Of a stretch of DNA of 64,000 nt, positions 39,801 to 54,100 are shown in pieces. The translations under genes and the position numbers were made by a program. The notes beneath the pieces were generated by a model that was not told where the DNA came from, made no database searches, and was given only the letters and a program-made list of their open reading frames with translations. The stretch covers positions 12,980,454-13,044,453 of the forward strand of contig CM042145.1 in assembly GCA_023376005.1 (NCBI GenBank), in the 5' to 3' direction. Each line of letters starts with the position of its first letter. Within the stretch, counting starts at the first letter, position 1. This stretch comes from Doryteuthis pealeii (Eukaryota > Mollusca > Cephalopoda > Myopsida > Loliginidae).

Positions 39801-42800
39801 TTCTGGATAACAAAATTATATTTCTAAGGTTTTAAGTCATTAGAATTTTTGAATCCAAATTGTTTTATTTGTTATGGGATAAATTTTTATTTTGAATCTA
39901 GATTGTAAGGAGACAACAAAAACGGCACAAAATGGAAGTGGTTGATTATTGATTGGTTTAATTATTTTATTTGCATATGTTAATGCATTTATGGGTGAGA
40001 ACATCTTAAGATGTAGGTGATAAAATTTCCATTTATACTTATGAGAAAGATTTATTATCCTCCTTCTCAAACAGTTGTACACAATTAAAATCTGCCATAG
40101 TCATTTATTGTTTTTTTTGGTTTTTTTTTTTAAAGGTGTTATTTAGTTATGTTTCTAATTCTCTAATTGGAAGCAGTCTACTTTCTCATTTTGCACAAAT
40201 TTAAACTTAATATCTGAGTTTGTTTTTTTATTTATTTTTATTTTTTTCTGTGGTGATGGTTGGGAGGGGGGTATTTATATTTTATTTTCTAATTTTTTTC
40301 TTTTTTTTCTTTTCTCTTTATTTTAAGAAATAAGAGAAATCTAATAGTGATTTTAATTTGGAGACTCACAAATTTTAATTTTTGCACAGCAAAGCCCATT
40401 TTGAATGTGTATGTTAAAAACTACCTGTTTTAATTATGTTTATCAACAGGTTTTGAAGATCAAATGTTATATGCAATTATATCAACCAATTTATATATTT
40501 CACATAAATTACACTTTTCGAACAAAAAGAAAAAATTGATTATATGGAAATAAGTTGTTTTTTTTGTTGTTTTTTTTTTGTTTTTTGTTTTTTTGTTTTT
40601 TGTTAATTATCTGGCAATGTATATTTGACTGAATCCAAGAATGAAAGAGGGAGAGAAAGGAAAAAGGATTTTAATTCTAAAGCAGACTTAAATGTCTGCT
40701 TTAGAATTAAAAGCAATCAACTATTTATTAGTTGTTCAGTTTTAATAGGATTGATATTGTTATTTTTTGTTAGTTTTAATGATAATTTTAGGCAACTTTT
40801 TAAGCCTAGAGTAAAAAAAAAACAAAAAAAACTATTAAACACTGACTTTTATTTTGGTGGAGTTAGCAGGAAAGACTATTATAATATTTTTCAGACTGAA
40901 GGTGCAACCAGCCGTGGTGGGATGGTGAGTGATAGCCTCAGTGTACCTTCTCAATGCTGACCAATCCTCATTTCTCCTTGTATCGCTCTCTGAATGAACA
41001 GCATGCCCATGTTTTTTCGCCTGATGGGGCTGCCAATACATTGGCAGACTCTATTAGTGCCTGTTGTACCTTTTTCTCAACATCCACACACATACATACA
41101 GACTCATTGTCTTATTTTATAAGGCAAAATCTACTTGGAAGTTAATAGCCTTGCTTCTTTTGTTTAAAAAAAAAATAGTTCTTAGGCAATGATTTTTATA
41201 TTGTATCTTTTGTCACGTCTGGAATTTCCTTGTTTAAAGAAAATGCTCAGGATTTTAATCTTTTTAAAAGCCAATATTTAATTTATATTTGTTCAGTCGA
41301 AAATTAAGATTTATAAAAACCTTGGGATTTATCTATTTACACACCATATATACTTGTATATAGATTGAATTGTGAAGACTTAATTTTTAAACCAAAATAT
41401 TGGTGTTGACCTATGCATGAGCAGTGATGCTGATAGCTTTTTGATTTAGTGCGTCCTGGAACGCACATATTTGCTTTGAATGAGTCCCCGGAAAAATTTA
41501 ATGGCCCCCAACTAAAGCTGTCTAACTACTATTGTAACCTATCCTGTGTAATTCATTTCTAAGAAACTATTGAAATGTACTTACAGTTAATTTGAAATGG
41601 TGAGGGTAGAAAAAAAGAAAACACTGGGTTGCAGGACGCGTACCTCTCAGCATCTCTGCATGAGTAATGATATAAAGTTGAAATTGAAACATAATTGGAA
41701 AAACAAGAAGCAACTCTTGACTTCAAAAATTAATTACATAAATTGTTTTCATTACCATAAATCAAGGGTCGACTTATGAGTATATATGGTACTTTTAATA
41801 AATTGAATTGTTTTTTTCCGATATTAAAATACTAAATTGATTAATTTGTGGAATAATGACAGTCGGGTGTATGTATATGTGCATTGCTCAAATTTTGAAG
41901 ATAACTTTTTAGTCATAAAATTGGAGGTCAACTATCCATGAATGATAATTTTGTAAAATTAAAATTCAAACATAATGGGACGAGTTAAGAGCAATCCTTG
42001 CTTCAAAAATTCATAAATCAATGATTTGATGGGTTGTGACTCTTACATAAGATCATAAATTATCTTTGTCTTTATATATATATATATTTAAATGAATGGA
42101 TATAATGGATATCTGAAAATAATTAAATTTATATATAGACATAGGATTTGTGTGCATCTACACAAACACACTCAGACTGTCTCTATCATGGAATCTTTTT
42201 CTAAATTTTTCAGTATTTCTCTGAATTTTTTAAATGAGTCTAGATAATCAGTATTATTTGGATTATTCGGACTATTGTCCTCATCTTTACTGTTATCTGC
42301 ACAACGTTTCGGCCAATGTGCCCTCCGGCCTTCTTCAGGTATTTGTCGGACTCGGGAGTCTTCTCGAACTCAGGAACCTTCTTTTTGGAACTCTGGAAAT
42401 ACCTGAATAAGGCCGGAGGACACATCGGCCGAAACGTTGTACAGATAACAATGAAGATGAGGACAATAGTCCAAATAATCTAAATAATACTAATTTTCAG
42501 TATTTATTTTACTTTGGCTTCATATGATCAGTTTTAAATGAATTTCTACCCAAGAAAATCCTGAGAATTTTATTGCTAGTAAGTTTCCTAATGCAAAATT
42601 TAACAAATTACTAATAAGTTACACATTAGTAAATGAAGATGTTTTCAAATTGTGATTATCTTCATCTTTGTTTGCAATTCAATTAAGTGGGACAGTATAA
42701 AAGGTTTAACTGACCACTTGCATTGCCATATGACAAAATTTAAAAAAAAGGTAATTTTGCCTTAATTATCAGAATAATTGCTTATTCAGAGGAGGAGATT

Positions 42801-45580
42801 GAGGTAATTGAAATGAATTTATAAATGTAAAGTTTACTTCATCTAGAAAATAGGAATTATTAAAGATTATGTTGTTGTTACTTTATAAAATGGATTGATT
42901 AGTTTAACATTTAAATAACTAATCTCTTAGTCGGATATGAAGCTAAATTGGGGTAGGATAATTATATTGTACTCGGGAAGATCTATCTTGAAACTCCAAG
43001 ATTTTACCTGAACCTGAAGTGGTTGGTTGGGCAACAGGCAACTGCCTTAACCACCAAGCAGGCTTTCTCTTTCTTTAGATGTAAGAAAGCAATTGAAAAA
43101 AAAAAAATGCCAAGATTATTGTAACTATCTTCAGCACTGATGTTTCTTCCAATGTAGAATGAAAAGACTGAATCCTAAGCATGTGTGATACCTTCTGTAT
43201 TTCCTTTTTTTTTCTCTCTTTGTACCTTCTTTCCAAAATTGAATATTACCATCTTTTTCAATTCATAACAAAATTAGTGAATGTAAACAGATTTGTATTC
43301 TCAGCCATTATTGTGAATGGGATGACAGTTTTCAAGAAAACAGCATTTCAGAAGAAAAGCATGAATTTCTTGAATACTAACCATCATCAGTTTCTGCATT
43401 TTGGGGAAGTTTATTATTTGAACTGTACATTTGTCAGCTGAAGTCTGTTTTGATGAACAGACCCTCAATTAATTAGGCCAATAAAGCTTAGCTGGTATAA
43501 GATAAAAGCCCAAAGGAAAGGCTTTGTGTTTCTGCTAAATTTATTGACAGTAAATTCATTGCAGGTAAATTATTTGTGGCTAAATTCAGAATTTAGTTAT
43601 TGCTTATAAGAATCTAATGGAAAAAAAAGAAGAAAAAAAAAAGATGAAATAAAATAAAGGGTTAAGTAAACCCAATATTATAAAAGTAATTATAATTAAT
43701 CTGGTACAATGAATTTATCTGCCGTAAATTTATTTTGTCTTTTATTTGTGTGATTTTTATTTTTTAGATGAGGTTTGATGTATAATTTTAATTTTTTGTA
43801 CTCTTGTCCTCCTCTTTATTCAGGTATGAAAAAAAAAAAAAACCACAACATTTCAGCTACTGTGTCCTCCGGCCTTCTTCAGGTATTCCCTGTGTATCTG
43901 AGCATAGCAATAACCCAACAGGGTAAACTATCAAACTATTCAAAATGATTTCCCAGATTGAGTCATTGCTATGCCTGGACACACAAGGAATACCCGAGGA
44001 AGGCCGGAGGATACAGTGGCCAAAATGTTGTTTTTACATACCACAATAAAGATGAGGACAACAGTCTGAAAAACCAAAATCATACAATGCATTTATTCAA
44101 TAATCTCTGCATTTTCCACTTGATGAGAGATTTACTAATCAAAAGGTTTCAATTTTGTGTACAGGTTGAATGCATAATTTCTCTGTAAATGACATGGAAA
44201 TAAAAAAAATGTTTAAAAAGAAACTTATAACAAATGATTAATAAGTTAATCTAAATCTTTTCTTTGTCTTCTGGATGTTTACTTTGCATGCCTAAAAGTA
44301 ATTAAAAAAAAAAAGAAAAAAAAAAGAAAAAAGATGCTAATAACCACACACTCTCTGTCTTTCTGTGTCTACTTACTTACCATTTCTCTGTTGTGCCTCT
44401 GTGCATGTTTACTAATATATAAATTGCCAATTATTTGCTTGTTTTTAGGATGCTGGTGGCCAAGGGATTGGATTTTTGCTGGGAAATCTCAACGTCAATT
44501 GGGCTCTCACTTCCGAGGCCTGTAATAAAGCTTTACCAAAAACAGCAAATGGTGAGGTGATCACATTTAAAGGTTAGTCCATTTATCAGCACGTGAACCT
44601 ATCACTTAGAAAATTCCATTAAAATTGGCCAAAACCAAATTAATTTTCACTTTTAAACATAAAACTTACAGTAGGTTTAATGTTAATGTCTATTTGTTTG
44701 CACAATAAATTAATGATGATGATGATGATGATGATATTCTTCATACATGAAGATTATCTTTCATTATTTCATCTGTAGGAAATTTTGTTCACCAAACAAT
44801 GTTGCCACTCCAGGTGACACTACTCACTGAATATTAAGTGTTTGAAATTTGCGGCTTTGTTGTCATGTTTTGCAGTAGCAACCATGATTGAAGTCAAGCT
44901 TTCAAAGTTACAAAGTGTGCACAATCTTGGTACCTTTTGAAAACCGAGAAAGCAGTGGAAGGGGAAATACTACCAGTGAATAATAAGTAAAAAGTCATCG
45001 GGGTGGCCTAAAGTCAGTATCAGCAAGACAGTGAGGGAGTCTATCTCCTTTTCACTAGCGCTATACAGAGGAGATTGTTTTGGTGTCTGAGATGGAGCGC
45101 CACACCTACCATCAGCTCCTTACTTTACTGCACAGATCCCTGTGCTACTCATACGCTGGGTTGGCAAGGGCCGATATCGAACCAGGAATCTTGTGGTTCC
45201 TAGTTGGAAACGCTACCGACTGAGCTAAACTGGCCCAATGCAAAACATTTTTTTTTAAATTAATTTAAAGGAGAAATAATACAAATAAAAAATGCAGGAT
45301 GCTAAAAATTTATCCAACTAATTCCAACCTTTTTTCTTTTTTTTTTCTCTCCAATCACTGTTTTGCACAAAAAGTTTTTGTCTTTTCTTCCATTCATAAT
45401 TCCATTTGATCATGCCCAGAACTTGAAATGTTACTGCCTACAGTTACTACATGGGTCATATGATCATCAAAAATCATAAATTTCCATGGTAGAATAAGGG
45501 TTAAATGTTGATTCATATGTAATTTTAAAAAAAAAAAGTTTCGATTCTCATCAGATTTAGAACTATGTCCTTTATTTTTC

Positions 45581-45616
<36 letters not shown>

Positions 45617-47297
45617 TCTTTACTGTTTCGCTTTTTCAATTAAATATTATCATATAACTTAAACATTATTTATATACGTTTTTTTGTTTTGTTTTTGTTT
45701 TTTTGGTCTAGGTTGGCCCAAACTAAACTGGTTCGTCACTGAAAATATGGGCAAACCTCCTAAAGACTGGGTTCCTCCTTCGAGAGGTGCCGACGATGTC
45801 CCTGCTTATGTCGAGGTAAATAATATTTACATTACTTTTCTTCTACTTAATAAAGTTGATTATGTCTGTTTGTGAAGTCTGAAGTCTGGACATAGCAATG
45901 CCACTTTTCAATCTATATTAGTTTTATTGTATCATGAATTCATAGCTAACCTAAAATTGACCTTTTAAAAAAGGGCAAATTATTGTAAATTACTTTTTTT
46001 TCCTGTGGCAGCCATTCTCTTCCACCTTAGTTTTTTTTTTTTTTTTTCTCTCTCCCCTTCAAAATAATTTCACACCATATTTCGTTTTTGTTCAATTTAA
46101 TTCTTGAATGAAATTTAATTTTGTTATTCTTAAAGTTTAGTATTACATTTGTGTGTAATTTTTTTTCTTTTTCTTTTTTTTTTTTTTTTTTTTCTTTTTC
46201 TTTTTTTTTTCTTTTTTTTTTTTAATTCCTTCAAAAATTTCATTGCTATTTATGATATAAACTTCATTTGTTTAAAAATAAAAAAATTAAATAAATCATA
46301 AATATTGTTTCTGAATTTGCATATCTTTGTTTATTTATTTTGATATTCACTAATAAAGAATTTTTTTTTTTTTTTTTAAATTACAAACATTTTTCTGTAA
46401 AAAAAAAAAAAAAAATCTTTTTTTGTTTTTTTTTTTTGTTATTTAATTGTAATAAATATTGTCCTTCCTCCAATTATTTTCTGATTTAAAAGAAGAAAAA
46501 AAAAAAAAAATTTGTAAGCACCAGCATTTCTGTATGATTTTTCTCAATGAAAATAAATCTGCATTGCACTTAAGACAACAGATAAACACAATTTGTGATT
46601 TAAAGCCAAACAATTTCTGATTGCCAAAAAACTTTACCAAAAATAATCTTCAACATTCTAAATCTGACATTCAGTCATCCTGTCAGCTGGGGCTGTAGAA
46701 TATGCTGACTGCACCTTTGAAGAGGGTTTAACCCCCCTATCTGCAAAAAAGCCACCAGTTGGCTGTGAATGATGACCAGTGGTGGCTGGGCAACTGGATA
46801 CTTAATGGTCCCATGACATGCAACACTCTGCCTTACTTGAGTTTAGACGGTCAGTCAGAGATGGCCAATCTGATTAATTGGCTGGTCATGTTAATCCCTA
46901 GCACTGATATGATTGTCCCAACCTTTTTCTTCAAATTGCTCTTATGACAAACACCCAACCTTTTTTATCATATAGGTGTTAGAAGGAAGTAGCTAAGGGT
47001 TAACGATCAGTTTATTTATACAAATGAATTTATTTTACCAATTTGTTGATACACATGAAGTTAATGAAAAATCTAATATAAAAATTATTTCTACCAATTT
47101 GTTGATACACATTGACTTAATGAAAATTATTTTTTCCAGTTTTAAAGCCAAACCAAACAAGGGAATTTGCCTACAAAGATATTCTCTTACAAATTATATG
47201 TGCAAGAAAATCAGATTTGGCATTAAATATACCATTTAACAAAATAACTAACCAACGTCATTATTTTTACCATAAAACAAAAACAAATTTACCAATA

Positions 47298-47373
<76 letters not shown>

Positions 47374-50300
47374 AAAATTCGGCATTAAATAATCCACAAA
47401 GGTTGATATCCCATTAAACACCAATCTAACATTCAGTTAAAAAAAGAAACAAATACTTTTAAAATCTTTTTATTCATGTTGGACTTTTTTTTAACTAGTT
47501 TGCATTCTCTCAGACACATACTGTAATATGTACAATCATTTTGATAAATTTAAAAAAAAAGGTCTGTTCCTAGCAAGCTATTAGTTATATTGTAGTTTAG
47601 TCCTATAATTGATGGAAATTGTAGACCCCCCCCCCCACCTCTTTTTCAGGACATAATAGTCCTTTTGTGACCTTGAATTTGAGACTGTAAAATATTCCAA
47701 ATGAACTAACAATAAAAACATTTTTGCATAAAATGAATTCCAAAATTGAATTTTAATTACTAAGTTTTGTGTCCAGTTATAATTCTTTTGTTTTATTTTC
47801 AGTATACAACCAGCAAAGATGGTAGCACTGTTGGTGTTACTGTTGCTCGAGGTACAATGTTATGCCACTGCCGTACGCTCACTGTAGCTTGTAATTACAC
47901 AGAAGGTAAAACTTTTTTTCTTCTTTTTACTTGTCTGGTATCATTTCATATTTATTCAACATTTGTATTTTATTATTATTGTGTTTTCAAAAATTATTTA
48001 ATTATTTAAATAATAAAACTAATATTGACAACAACTGATATAGCATGATGAGGATGCTTAATTTAATTGCTTTTGTGTGTATATATTTACCCAACCTTTC
48101 TCCCACAAGATCCAATTATTTAAATTGGACTACAGCTAGTTTGGATTTAGCTTTCCTTCTCCTAGACTGGTTGTCATATCATGGCTAAAGAGCTCAGTCT
48201 GTCCTATTTTACCTATAGCTGGGGCTAGAAAAGTTTGATTTATCTTTTCCAGGATCATAGTCTATTACGTCTCCACATTACACAGCCCTTATCCTTCTGA
48301 AGGCGTCGCCACCATGTCTGGTTGCATGTAGGTAAACTCCCTTGAACAGTGAAAACTCTGAACAACTACCGTGTGGGTACATAGGTTTATTCACAATACA
48401 ACGGGGGTTTATCTACACGCGACAAGAAACACTGACGACACCTTCAAAAGGATAAGGGCTGTGTAACATGGAGGCGTGATAGTAAAAGCTTTGAGGTCTG
48501 AATAGGCTAAGTTGGCAGAGACAAGAATCTTCGTCCTTCTTGGATAAGGTCAGCATGGGAAAGGGAGAATTACGGGCAGGCGGTGAAGAGGGAACGAAAA
48601 TGGTGACTTAAGGGATTTGTCCCACTTGTAAAAATAGGCCGCTAAGGAAGGTAACTCTCAGGGTTAATTATCTAAATTTGTAACCTGACATTGTCTTTCA
48701 CTTCGCGTTAAACAGACTTGTCCAGAATTTGAATTTGGTTTGCCATGTCCATTTTCTAAGTTAATAGCTGTTACACATGCCTCTATAATTTCTTTGTGTA
48801 TAGAACTATGGCAAGAAATGATAAAAAGACAACTTAAAAAAGTTATCATTTGTCTTCAGCCTGCATGCTTACATAAAAAATATGGAGTGTGTTAAAAAAT
48901 CAAAATAATGGTTAGTTTTATCAGTGCCACTTAAGTATATTGCTCTCACCTTAATTACAGTGAGAGGAATCTTCATAATCATGTCAGTTATATGCAATAT
49001 GCACAAAGATAGCATCAGATTTTTATCCAATGAAAGTGAAACAGGCATTCCTTTAATATAAGAAATTGTGGAAGTGATGAAACCTTTTTTATTACAGCCT
49101 CATGCTAAAAATGTAAAAATAAACATAAAGATGACAATTTATTAAAATTGATTTCTTTAATTTTATTATTGTTCAATGATTATTATCATTCTTATTTATA
49201 TAAGCCCTTTTCTCTCATATAAACAATGTGTCTATTGTAGTGTCACAAAATATGACTGAATTCTTTTTAATATAATGAATCCTTGAAAAAACACCTGTAA
49301 TAAACTGCTGATATTTTAGCACTCTTTTGTTTTGTGAAATGAATTATCAAGTTTAGTAAAGCATTAATTTATTGTTCATTAATTTATTGATTGCTGCAAC
49401 TCAATTGAATCTCTTCCTGAAACTTGTCTATTTCTACCTCCATGTAATTTTGATCTGAACTTTGATGTTGACTATGTGAATTTAGTGGTTTATTTTTGTT
49501 TGCAGGGGAGGTGATGGTGTGTGTTCTTGACTTCAAACGAGATGTTGGATTATGGCATGGCATCCTATGTGTAAGTAATTTTGAACAAAAATATTCTATC
49601 TCTGCTGGACTATAAAAATAGAATTAAAGAAAGAAAAAAACAATTATAAAAATAGAATTTTTTTTTTAATTAAAAAAAAAAACTTCAGTCAGCGATTTTT
49701 GGATAGTCATGCTATTACATTCACTTTTGGACTAATACACTTGGGAAAGGTATGAAACCCCCACATCATTCAAGCTATGGTTATATAGTACCACTACTGT
49801 CCTTCTACAAGGATGGTTTGGCATTAAATAAATCTATCTATCTCAGTCTGTTCCTATCTATCTCTTCCCACTCTCTCTTTATATATATAGTCGGTTCATA
49901 TCTCTCTCTCGGTATTATAAATTGAAGGCCAAGTACTAAAAACTCAATTTAGTGTATTGTGCATAGTGTGAGATATGTTAAGCGCAAGTAAACAAGGCAG
50001 GGGACATCCTTCTTTAGTGTTCCTACTATTAGATATTATTGTGGATCTACTTAGGTGATAAGCTTTTTAAACTAAGGTTGCAGATGTGACTGTATAATGG
50101 GCCAGTACTGGCCATTTTCTCAATTACTTTCAAGTTTCTCAAACAAAAAAAAATAAAACTCTTATGAACTTCAATTTTTCTGTGTAATCATTCAAAGCAT
50201 TGAACTGTATGTAGATTTAATTAGAACTGTGTAACACGCGTCGTTGTCGGTCATGGGAACTGTAACACGCGTCGTTGTCGGTCATGGAACTGTGTAACAC

Positions 50301-50806
50301 GCGTCCTTTTATTTTATGCCACAAACATATCCATCTTGTATTTATCCTTAAAAATATTGGTAAATTGTTAAGGTTTATTTTTTGGAAAGAAAAGGAAATT
50401 TTTGATATTGACAAATATGAATTTGTGTTTTCAAGAATTGTTAATAAGTTTTAGGGTAGAAAACTAATTCTAAGATTTTCTCATTATTTGTTGGTTATGT
50501 ATTTTATTTTAAATCTTTTGAATAACATGTTCACTCTAAACAAATATGTATGAATATACTTCTATATTCCTCTTGACATTAATGATATGTAGGGTAAATG
50601 TTTTTGTCTTCATAAACAATTCCTTTAATTGTTACTTTTCTCTTTCTATTACAGAGTGTTTTTAATGGGATGCATGTGATTTTTATTCCGTATTCTTTGA
50701 TGAAAGTTGACCCTGCTTCCTGGATGAAGATGGTTACTAAATACAAAGGTAACATTTTTCTTCTCTAAGTTTTAATTTCTATATAAATCTTGCTCACACT
50801 CAAATA

Positions 50807-50842
<36 letters not shown>

Positions 50843-51115
50843 CTGAGCTATAATAACCAAAGCAACAAATAGATGATTAAAAAATAATATCTTGTTTTCT
50901 ATTTTTCTAGCTGCCGTAGCTGTTGTGAAATCCCGCGATATGCATTGGGGTTTATTGGCTCAAAAAGACCACAAAGATGTTAACTTTAGCTCTTTGCGTA
51001 TGTTGCTGGTCGCTGATGGTGCCAATCCATGTAAGTAACACTTTCCTTTCTCTCTCTCTCTATTTATATTCCTGACTTGGTTCGCCATTCGAAAATATAT
51101 CAGCATTCTTTTATT

Positions 51116-51154
<39 letters not shown>

Positions 51155-54100
51155 TGTATTTTCTAGATATAAGCACACCCTGATATTCTAAACAAATACC
51201 AAAACTTTCATTGAAATTACCAATGCTCGTGAAAAACATTTTAAGATTAAATTTTAACAAATATGATAATTATAAAATATAGATTGAAATAAGATGTTGA
51301 GTTTTTGAATTATCAAAATCTATCCATAACTTTTTGAAATATAAGCACTTGTAGTTGGAAAAACTGTGGACAAAAAAGGTTCCTATTTTCCTGAAAATCT
51401 TTGGACAGTGTATTGTTTTCATTGACGAGTCCCATTTACAGCAAAACATACATGCCAAATTTCATTTTTTTATCTTGAATATATGTAAAAATTTACTGGT
51501 GAATATCATGGAAATCTTTAAAAAAAGACATAACTCATCACTTGAGCTTTTTATAGTAGCAATGTTCGCCGCACCCTAAAATGCTGTAGACATTTGCATT
51601 TTCATTTGGATTTATCTAAAAAATGCTTATAAAATCAGAGATGCTGATAGGTACGTGTCCTCCGTCACTGACACATAAAAATCTAAAAGGATGCAGAAAA
51701 AGCATATCCATGAGTCCCAGTGTTTTTTGGGTTTTTTTCTTTCCTCACCATTTCCAGATAATTGAAGGAAAGTAAGATGTAAAGGAAGCTGTGAGTGGAA
51801 GGGGAAGAAAGAAGAACAAAAAAAAAAAAAAAGCTTAAGTAACAGGAAAAATTGGAAACTATTAAAAAAAAGTGGGGAGTTTATTCTTACAGCTTCTGAT
51901 ATCATTTTACTTCTCTTGCCTTTTTCTGTTGCAGGAAACAAGGAGTATGAACATTTCATTATTTTCTTTGTTCATTTTAACACATAGACATATTTACTGA
52001 ATTTTATTTTGATATTTGATGATGTAATGTATTTCTAAAAATCTTATTTTCTCTTTCTTTTAAGGGTCTCTTACTTCCTGTGATTCTTTCCTGAGTGTGT
52101 TCCAGTCCAAAGGTTTGAAGTCTGAGAGTATTTGTCCCTGTGCTGGATCTTGTGAAGCTCTTACTGTATCGGTTCGAAGGTCAGTATTTCTAGTTTCAAA
52201 TACTTGGATTGATTTCTTTTTTCTTTTATCCATGCCCTTCCATTTATTGCAAATCAAATATGTATGAAAATGAGTTGTGAGAATAAAAAGGGAAAAGCAA
52301 AAACACTTTTTATTTAAAATCTGGTGATTATAGAATAGATATAGCAATTGTTAAATTATTTTTGCAATCCATTTTGAATTGCAAATTCTATAAGCAAAAC
52401 TTAAGCCTTTTTTTTTTTTTTTTTTTAAATAGCAACTAGTTATAACCTTTTAAAGAACCTGACTCCTTTGGCTCACAAAATTCACAAAAAAAAAATCCAT
52501 CAAAAAACGGATTCAAACTTCACTTGAGGGTGCAGATATCTTTGTTTAAAGCTATCCCATCATTTCATTAAAAGAAATGTTATATTCAACCTTTTTATTA
52601 TTAGTATATTTGATATGATCTTTTTGAATCCAAAATATCAGGCTTACAATGTGTATAGTAAAATAATGCTCAACTCAAAATACCAATACAGTTCAAGAAG
52701 TTAAACTAAAGATTTTTACAAAAGTTTAATAGATATAGTATTTTATATCTTATTGCATTGATGGGAAAGAATATTTTAATAATGTTTGTTTACTTATGAA
52801 AATTATTTTTAATGTGATATTTGATTTGAATATAAGAGTTTGTTTATCATCCTTTCAACACATCATTCATGTTACAGACCCATGTGTAATTTCTAAGTCT
52901 TGGTTATCATTTTTTTCTAGGCCTGGTAAGACTGGGAGCACTACTTCAGGCCGTGGTATCCTGTCAATGCAGGGACTCAGCTATGGTGTCGTCAGAGTAG
53001 ACAGTGAAAATAGCCTGACATCACTAACATTACAAGACTGTGGCCAGGTGATGCCAGGCGGTAAGTGTTGTTTTTTTGTTTTTTTGAATAGAATATAGAC
53101 ATGAACTTAATCAATACCATACAACATGATCCCCAATGGTGCTAACACATTGTTAAAACCAATTACTAAAAAGTATAAATATAAATACACAACATCTATT
53201 ACTTCCTAACTGTTAGGCATGACATAACCCCAGACTGGTTGATATGCCATTAAAATCAATAAACCAACCACAAAAAAAAAGAAATTGATTGAAAGACATA
53301 CACTATAGTGCAATTTTTATTCTTTCATTATCTACACTTCAAAAGTTTCAAGGGAATAAAATGCATATACCTAATTTTGATAATTCATCTTATTTAATTG
53401 ATACATTTCAAACAAAAAGAAATTGGGGGATGTTACAGCAGATACAATTTTTACTTGTATTGTCCATGTAATTTTCTCTCTGAATAATGCATGGTCTTGC
53501 ATATTTTTTTATTTTCAGCTGTGATGGTAGTAATTCAGACTGAGGGTCTTCCCTACCTATGTAAGACTGATGAGGTTGGGGAGCTGTGTGTATATGCTGG
53601 GTACACTGGAGGCAGCTACTGGGGACTGCAGGGACTCAGCAGCAATACATTCCAGGTAAATAGCATTTTCCATTTTGTCTTTACAAATTATCATGTGTCA
53701 AATATATATTGTATGTAATCTAATGTTTTCATTAAAAATGTAATATTTGCTATTAGAATTTTAACATTTTTACCTACAATCCCAATGTTATGTCTACCTT
53801 CAATGAAACTACCATTTTTATTATTCATTATTTGAAGTTTGGTTATTTCCTATAACTCCAATATAAACAAAGGGGAACCACTCTTGACTGATAAATTATT
53901 TATTTATTTTCCCATTTCCCTAACCCTTCTTCTTTTTTCCTAGTAGATCAATAAATAAATAATTCATCACTCAAGAGTGGTTCCCCTTTGTTTATGTTGG
54001 AGTTATAGGAAATAACCTGAAGTTTCTAATATTCTGGCAAGCAAAGGATGTATAACACTGTTTTGACCTGCACACCTTATTTAGGGTGTCCTGGGTATGA

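Larger units (their letters stand above)
31354..40894 (+). other. DIP2 intron of 9.5 kb between the candidate microexons
   Basis: Contains SINE B (34255-34505), a G-quadruplex motif (34825-34844), family C pieces (35270-35560, 35965-36170), family D copies (35650-35817, 37515-37815), SINE A (36476-36711), another tRNA-derived SINE (38030-38245) and a 27-nt candidate microexon (39041-39067). 31880-33010, 38300-39030 and 39070-40890 are AT-rich with nothing further recognised. Confidence 0.65.
40925..44448 (+). other. DIP2 intron after candidate microexon 2
   Basis: Contains two tandem copies of a DNA-transposon-like repeat (41345-41792 and 41880-42060), a hAT-like MITE nested in the first (41422-41656) and two foldback elements (42215-42500, 43780-44080). 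The rest is AT-rich with no exon recognised. Confidence 0.65.
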
